The position numbers and the translations under genes were made by a program. Of a stretch of 64,000 bases of DNA, positions 58,433 through 64,000 are shown piece by piece (position 1 is the first letter of the stretch; the number at the start of each line of letters is the position of its first letter). The DNA lies in contig OX387604.1 of NCBI GenBank assembly GCA_947568835.1, forward strand, positions 20,551,076 to 20,615,075, written 5' to 3'. Under the pieces are notes generated by a model, which saw only the letters and a program-made list of their open reading frames with translations, had not been told where the DNA came from and ran no database searches. This DNA is from Protonemura montana (lineage: Eukaryota; Arthropoda; Insecta; Plecoptera; Nemouridae).

Positions 58433-61400
58433 CTGCAAAGTTACAATTTAATTTTAGGAATCATGATCGGCTTATGAAATGTATCATTACATTCCTGGCA
58501 AAGGCATAGAAAACATGAATTTAAGTGAACAAAATTTTCATTTTTCAGTATTTAGAAACATAATTATCTAGTATAGTTTTTAATCTCAGTTTTTGTGTAG
58601 TAAAGTTAAAATTTGGTGAATTTTCTCTCATAAGATTATAATTGAGTTTTGATTCAGCAAGACGTGTTGATATCGGATTGCATCTTTCGAAAACAAAAAA
58701 TCTGTATTACAACTTTTGTTAATCCCTAATATTTTCATTTACCTGTGTGCTGCTTTCTGTTAGATTTCCAGTAAAGATGAATTCTCCACCTTCAAAGTCA
58801 TCATTTAAATAAATGATGGCACTGCAAATAAAAATGTAATTCAATTATTTAAAAGGAAGGATATCGTAACCAAGACAAGGGGCGCCAGGGAATAACTTTT
58901 TAGGCTTTGCCTTTTGACCAACAATCTTTCTATAAGAAATTGTGGTGATGCCATATTTTGGGGCAGTCTTGTGTTTGGGGAAGGAAGCAATTTATTTTCT
59001 GTTACCAAGTCTAACTTTGAAATAGTATAGGAAAGGAAAGCATAGGAATTTAAGAAATCAAATGTAAAAACCTAAAAAAGCGTTGCAATTAATCAAAGAA
59101 CGTAACTATAGTTATATGTCATCCACATTCTATTGGAATGTAAGATAAGAGTCAAGAAAAATGGAGTCTTGCCTATTCCTTTAGTCAATACCTGCATTTG
59201 AATTTAAGTGAATTACTAATTATTTTCACACTAATACTAGTCGACGCTCAGCGTAACACTTTGATTCACTATTATTATATCGCCCACACTCAGGCTATCC
59301 ACGCAGGCAAGCATTCCTTTTCAAGTCTACTGCACAGTGTTCTCAATTTTGTATGCACTTATGCTAGGAATAAGAGGCTGAGAGCCGATTAGTTTTCCAT
59401 CAAATTCACTCTAATCAAATTGCTTATTTCTTATTTTTTTAAATGATTATTAATAATTTTGGCATGTTGTTCTTTACATCTTATAGCTCCTCTTGGCGCC
59501 CCTAGATAGTCTTAAAGAAATCTTCAAAACATCCTAAGTAACCTCTTTTCTTATATACATATACCTGAAATCCCTCCAAATATACATGGGAGGATTTATT
59601 TTTCTACAACTGCCATCTTCTTCTGCAATGCAGTTGTCAGCATGAATTGGATGGCTCATATGTGGGCTTGATCCAACTTTACCGTCTGCAAAGCACATTT
59701 CACAATCACAAAATAGATTTAACAGAATGCTTGGCTTCTAATTGGTAAATTGTATGAGTTCTAAATGGTATCTGAAAGGTATTCTAAAACGTATATTTGA
59801 AAAGATTTGGCAGTAGATGTAGATCTATCGCCCCATGAAGTTTACCTTTCTAAGCCATGGCAAATTCAATATCAAAACATATAATAATTCTATATACTTC
59901 TTATACCTACAGTTTTATACTACATAGGATTCTAAATACCCAGCGTTATCACTAAAATCAAACCAACAAATATATTAAGAGGGTTGTATCGCCTCCATCT
60001 TCTTTTTCTATGTGATCCAAGGAACAAAATCATATATTTTATTCTTTAGTTGGGAGTGGTAAACCCTGTTTCAGCAACTAAAAAAAAATCTTTCAGTGGA
60101 CATTTTCCGAAAATTCCATTCAAAAATAATATATAAACTGGATACAACTAATAAGAGAGGCTTTTCAAAATGGTTGGCTCGAGATTTTTTTTTATCTGTA
60201 GTTTGGTAGTGTTTACAGATTGAAGGGATCCACAGCTGCTACAAAAACTCCAAAACTTGATCTTGAAAACCTTCAATCTGTTGCCTATAGTGTGATGAGT
60301 AGTTTTTGTTTCGTCGCGATCGGACAAGTTACTTGGCCGATTATTTGTATGCAGTAAACCTAGATATAGACCTGAGTAAGCAACCGATACAACAGCCTTA
60401 ACAAATCAATGTTGAAGATTACTTGTTCAACTATGAAGCACTTGTGCAATTTGAGTTTCTCACCTGAATGAGCAGTACGACAGACTAAATGCGAAAAATC
60501 AAAGTAAAGTTTCTCTTTTAAATGAAAATGTCGTTCCAAATATGCCCTGCCTCGTTCAGTTATTTCAAAGAACATATCGAGCACTTTAGGTTCCACCAAC
60601 CCAAAGTAAACCATCTGGAAAGAAATGAAATGTTACGTTTTATCTTGTCTAATTACCTTTAAGTGATTGCTGATAAATTGTTAGTGAAACTTACCATCGC
60701 AGCTCGTGCTGTAGTCATCCCCTCAAACGTTTCTAAGCTTGTGTAAGGTGTAGGATCGCCACCATAACCATTCCCATGCTCTGCTGCCACCTAAAGAGAG
60801 GAAGGTTTATGCTTCGGATCAAATCGAGCGTCCTGCTGCCTTACATGCCTATGAAAGTCATCTCCTGTCTGGATGAATTTAGGGGTTCATTTGAGAAAAT
60901 ATTTTTTTCTGTACAATGTGTATGTCTATTGTAAAGATCCAGTCTTTTCATTTGTTGACCGTCGCAAATATGACAACAATTGAGCCGAAATAGATCGGAG
61001 GTGGTTAGGATACATTCTAGGTGTAATAGAGGTGCAGCACTTTACTTTCTAAGTCAGTAAAATGTTTCGGAGAAAACTAAATTCCTTTTGCTTACCTTTG
61101 CAAGATCAATCATAGTTTTGCACTCTTTCTCTTTGGCCAGTCCTTCCGCAATAAATCTATTGGTCCCCGTCAACTCTGCGTTTGATTTTACCAATTTGAT
61201 ATCTTTAAGGAATGCATCTCGAAACAAGTTTGCTTCAGCTTTGCCTTCCAGTTCTTTTCTTTTGGGACTAACAGGTATTTTATTCGCTTCGTTGTTCGTC
61301 TCACTCAGTATCACGTCATTATTTTCTTTCGTGGTTTTCCCGCCGTAATCACAAGTGTTTTCTTCCTTCTGTCATCCAGAATAATTGGTTGTTGGTAATA

Positions 61401-64000
61401 TCACGGAAATTTTCCACTTACGAGAGTTAAACTTCCAAAAAACTTATAAAATAATGTACTGAATTGCCACAGATGTTTTTGTTTATTATTATGGGCAAAA
61501 AGGGAAACTACATTTAGATCTAAGTTAATGTATGTGAACTAACAGTAAAAACCTATTTATATATAAATACATATATACATAGATATATTTCAAGTCAGCA
61601 TCCTTACACGTTCTCTTTGATAGAAGGGTGTTCTTCTCGTGTGTCCCTGTGTTTTCTCGCTCGTGAAGCAGGCGAGAGCAGGCTTGTCTCGATTTCCCTG
61701 GCCTTTTCCGAAGTCAAGTGGCATGGAAAGCTGTGTCTCTTTCTTGCCTTCGACTTCGATATTTTCTTCTGAAATACCTTTCCTGGGAATATTTGTAACA
61801 ATCTGACCATCGTTGCTCATGCTTATAGCTGGAGAGATATTACCTACTTCGTTTGTCTTTTTTTTTTGATGAAACTGAAAGTGGTAAGGGCATATTGGAC
61901 CGAGTTATTTTATGCAATTGCAACAAGATTCACTTTGTATTTACTCATAGTAATTGCATAAGTTATGGTGCCCTCCGTGATTGGTTAGTTTCTCAATTCG
62001 AAAGAATTAAAGAATATTCCAAACACCATTTAGCTAGTAGATAGAGACAGATTTAATTCATTTACACAGTAGGAAAAGGTTTACAGTTTAATAATAAAAA
62101 TATAGTGTAAGAAAGAATTAATTGCAAAATATAGATATAGAATAACTCTTCTTTTACTTAGGCCTAAGCTTGCGTAGCGCTGTTCGAATTACATTTTTCT
62201 TAGTATGGCGAACCTGAATAGTCAGGAAGACTCATACTGTAAGGAAACGGAAACGAAATCAAGATTACGCACCTCAAATCTCAAAATAAGCCAAATATTG
62301 TTTAGCATTAAGCCAGGTTTTCACTTTCGATCTAGAAGCTTTTTTTCCCACAAAAATGTGCTTTTCCCGCAAACAATTATCTCAAATAAAGCATAGGCGT
62401 GCAAGGTGTTAATTGCTGCTTTCACTCGCCTGTTGCCCATGCGAATTATTACACAAAAAATAACTCGTAACTCGATTTTCAATTAATTTCTTGGGTTATT
62501 AATAGTTACTTTTGCTTTAATTAAATTTGAAAGCTTTGATCCAAGAAGAACACTCAGGAATTCAATCATATCTTAATTTGAGTAGCAAGTGCAGAAGATA
62601 CCCCGGAAAAACATGTTATTTTGCGCTAGGAAGAAGCAAACAACGTCGCGTCTTGCAACATTTTTCACTTACCTCGATAGCATTTTCCTCCGGGTTTGTT
62701 TTATCGTCATCGTGAAATATGAATTGTTTGTCAATGAAATTAAGGAGCTCTGTTTCATATTCCTGTCTCTTTACATACTCGATGGCTTCCTGGAATAGCA
62801 AATACGTTTCAAAAAATATTTATTCATCAATAAAATAAAAAATATTCTACCATCGTGTGCATGGTGATTATAATATTGTTTTTAAGGTTTACCTCTCTTG
62901 CCACAAAATGATCGTCTTGCGACTTTGGCATGCTTTTGTAGTATTCTAGGTTGGAAAGCATTGTCTCATCCGCGGGATAGAATAACAGATAGCTCACAAC
63001 TGCCTGGCAAGCTTTTTCAATGTCCCCGACTGGAAGAGATACCGAAAGTAATCACCATTAATTAGCAAGCATTCAACATAATTTTTACTTTTATTATGAT
63101 TGCAGAGTTATGGTTCGTCCCAAAAACTCATGTGCATTGACATTTAAATTTGTTAAGTGGCAATTAGTAGGGTAGTTGTTCTATTTGTGTTGATGCTGTT
63201 AGTTGTCAACGTTTCAACTCGACAATCTAAGCTGTGTTGCCCACTCACACACCTACTCACACCCTTTCCCGTCAGGTAAACACCAGAAATATAATTGCAA
63301 TGCAGAGCAATACATTCGAGAATGAAGCCCAATCAATCAATTCTGACAGCTGACATGTTTTCGAGGTAAATATTGACTTCTACAAATATATGAATCCCTG
63401 AAAACATTGAAAGAAATCGATGCAACTGAGTTTTTGGAATACACTATACCTTTGAAGTAAGCAAACTGCAAATAATGATAATGACTTGGGAGTAAGTCGT
63501 CATGTCTTTCCCCGTTGAGCGTATTAAGCTTGAGTGGGCATTTGCGTTTGCACTTCAAGCAGTACGTAAAATGATCTGTAAACAGGTAAAATCGTATTTT
63601 AATTGCCACCAATTAGTTTCCGATTAGTAATTCCACGGAATATGAAACGAAGGGCTGGCAGCCCAGGGTATCAAGAAGGTGGTTAGAGCAAGCAAGGACG
63701 AGGAAGGAGGATCTAACTTACTTGCAACGGAGGAGGTGAAATCAGGGAACCATCCTTGATCGAAAGGACCATCGCAATAGACCCGGCAGGCCTCTTCTGC
63801 TCTCAGGTACTCCTCTAATGACTCTTCGATGTATTTAATTACTTGAGAGTATTCCTTGTTCGTATAAGCATCGGAACCATGTACGTATAAACCGACGAAA
63901 GGATGTGCCTCGAAGTTGACGATATTCTCAACATCGACTTCTGGAAGAGCAGTGTAGAATTTGAGATTTGAGAGCATGGTCTCATGTTCCGGGTTCTCCA
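58190..64000 (-). CDS. leprecan-family prolyl 3-hydroxylase (5' partial, runs off right edge)
   Basis: Hydroxylates proline at C3 in procollagen within the ER, using Fe(II), 2-oxoglutarate and O2. Exons on the minus strand, from high to low: 63722-64000, 63450-63575, 62893-63029, 62673-62789, 61608-61802 (uncertain), 61096-61368, 60695-60790, 60464-60614, 59565-59685, 58743-58821 and 58190-58432. Phases agree throughout. The N-terminal TPR-like part has CxxxC motifs (CRVYC, CKRKC). The C-terminal oxygenase has HPIHADNC (HxD iron ligands), ENLHGV (distal His) and GRRCAIGLWF (2-oxoglutarate Arg). The protein ends at NFP without a KDEL-type ER-retention tail. The linker between the two parts is family-variable and least certain. 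Signal peptide and first exon(s) lie beyond 64000. Confidence 0.9.
58743..58821 (-). CDS. P3H exon: catalytic strand
   Basis: 79 nt, acceptor TTTGCAG, donor GTAAAT. Encodes SAIIYLNDDFEGGEFIFTGN. Confidence 0.9.
58822..59564 (-). other. P3H intron, nothing else seen
   Basis: Unique AT-rich sequence with no recognised element. Confidence 0.5.
59565..59685 (-). CDS. P3H exon: HxD iron-binding motif
   Basis: 121 nt, acceptor TTTGCAG, donor GTATAT. Encodes SHPIHADNC; the His and Asp codons (about 59636-59644) are the iron ligands. Then NPPMYIWRDF. Confidence 0.9.
59686..60463 (-). other. P3H intron, nothing else seen
   Basis: Unique AT-rich sequence with no recognised element. Confidence 0.5.
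60464..60614 (-). CDS. P3H exon: catalytic domain with YFDFSHLVCRT
   Basis: 151 nt, acceptor TTTCCAG, donor GTGAGA. Encodes RAYLERHFHLKEKLYFDFSH then LVCRTAHS, a signature of the family. Confidence 0.9.
60695..60790 (-). CDS. P3H exon: catalytic domain
   Basis: 32 codons, phase 0-0, acceptor TCTTTAG, donor GTAAGT. Encodes HGNGYGGDPTPYTSLETFEG and MTTARAAM. Confidence 0.9.
61096..61368 (-). CDS. P3H exon: linker and start of the catalytic domain
   Basis: 91 codons, phase 0-0, acceptor GGATGACAG, donor GTAAGC. A charged linker (PVSPKRKELEGKAEAN), then IKLVKSNAELTGTNRFIAEG, the usual beginning of the oxygenase domain, and KECKTMIDLAK. Confidence 0.85.
61608..61802 (-). CDS. P3H linker exon (uncertain)
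   Basis: 65 codons, phase 0-0 if the acceptor is GATGGTCAG at 61803-61805, which lacks a pyrimidine tract; donor GTAAGG. Encodes a charged, low-complexity linker (ISEENIEVEGKKE ...). Kept because it fits the phases and the family has a variable charged linker here. Confidence 0.4.
61803..62672 (-). other. P3H intron, possibly hiding a small linker exon
   Basis: No long frame. If the neighbouring linker exon uses the better pyrimidine-rich acceptor at about 61830, its phase would need a further small exon here. Confidence 0.4.
62673..62789 (-). CDS. P3H exon: end of the helical domain
   Basis: 39 codons, phase 0-0, acceptor TATTCCAG, donor GTAAGT. Encodes EAIEYVKRQEYETELLNFID and ends TNPEENAIE, where relatives have a W-TPEE motif. 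Confidence 0.85.
62893..63029 (-). CDS. P3H exon: TPR-like helices
   Basis: 137 nt, acceptor CTCTTCCAG, donor GTAAAC. Encodes GDIEKACQAVVSYLLFYPAD and MLSNLEYYKSMPKSQDD. Confidence 0.9.
63450..63575 (-). CDS. P3H exon: second CxxxC repeat
   Basis: 42 codons, phase 1-1, acceptor GTTTACAG. Encodes FTYCLKCKRKCPLKL and DDLLPSHYHYLQFAYFK, a well-conserved family segment. Confidence 0.9.
63722..64000 (-). CDS. P3H exon: TPR-like region, first in window
   Basis: 93 codons, open to the window edge; donor GTAAGT. Encodes NPEHETMLSNLKFY, then EYSQVIKYIEESLEEYLRAE and ACRVYCDGPF, the first visible CxxxC repeat. Confidence 0.85.

Overview
The window is eukaryotic, most likely from an arthropod. It has long AT-rich introns with GT/AG splice sites, polyadenylation signals, many DNA-transposon remnants and simple-sequence arrays. 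A MADF-BESS protein paired with a HARBI1-type transposase, and a receptor combining sushi and FTP domains (reminiscent of Drosophila furrowed/CG9095), both point to arthropods. I cannot name a species or order. I found no bacterial genes, CRISPR arrays, tRNAs or rRNAs.

Layout. 1-19.8 kb: no convincing exon, but a rich set of tandem arrays, including an 800-bp heptamer satellite in strict register at 13.7-14.5 kb. 19.8-35.3 kb (+): a 5'-partial gene for a single-pass receptor with order sushi, FTP lectin-like, three sushi domains, transmembrane helix, and a long tail rich in tyrosine motifs. All its internal exons are in phase 1. 36.3-40.7 kb: a nested transposon. An outer element with an 8-bp target duplication contains a PIF/Harbinger cluster with an apparently intact HARBI1-like transposase (-), its MADF-BESS partner (+), and an internally deleted derivative. 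42.0-55.6 kb (+): a TSR2-like ribosome-biogenesis gene of seven exon types, one of them present in three tandem in-frame copies; its introns hold several MITE/hAT-like insertions. 58.2-64.0 kb (-): the 3' part of a leprecan-type prolyl 3-hydroxylase gene, running off the right edge and converging on the TSR2-like gene.

The three host genes are functionally unrelated (cell-surface receptor, 40S ribosome assembly, collagen modification) and look like ordinary neighbours rather than a co-functional cluster. The most interesting signals are the TxYxx[VI]-rich tail of the receptor, a 20-bp minisatellite made from its exon-4 splice junction, the triplicated TSR2-like exon, and the nested Harbinger island. 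Exon boundaries were placed by eye from reading frame, splice dinucleotides and phase continuity; no transcript data were available.
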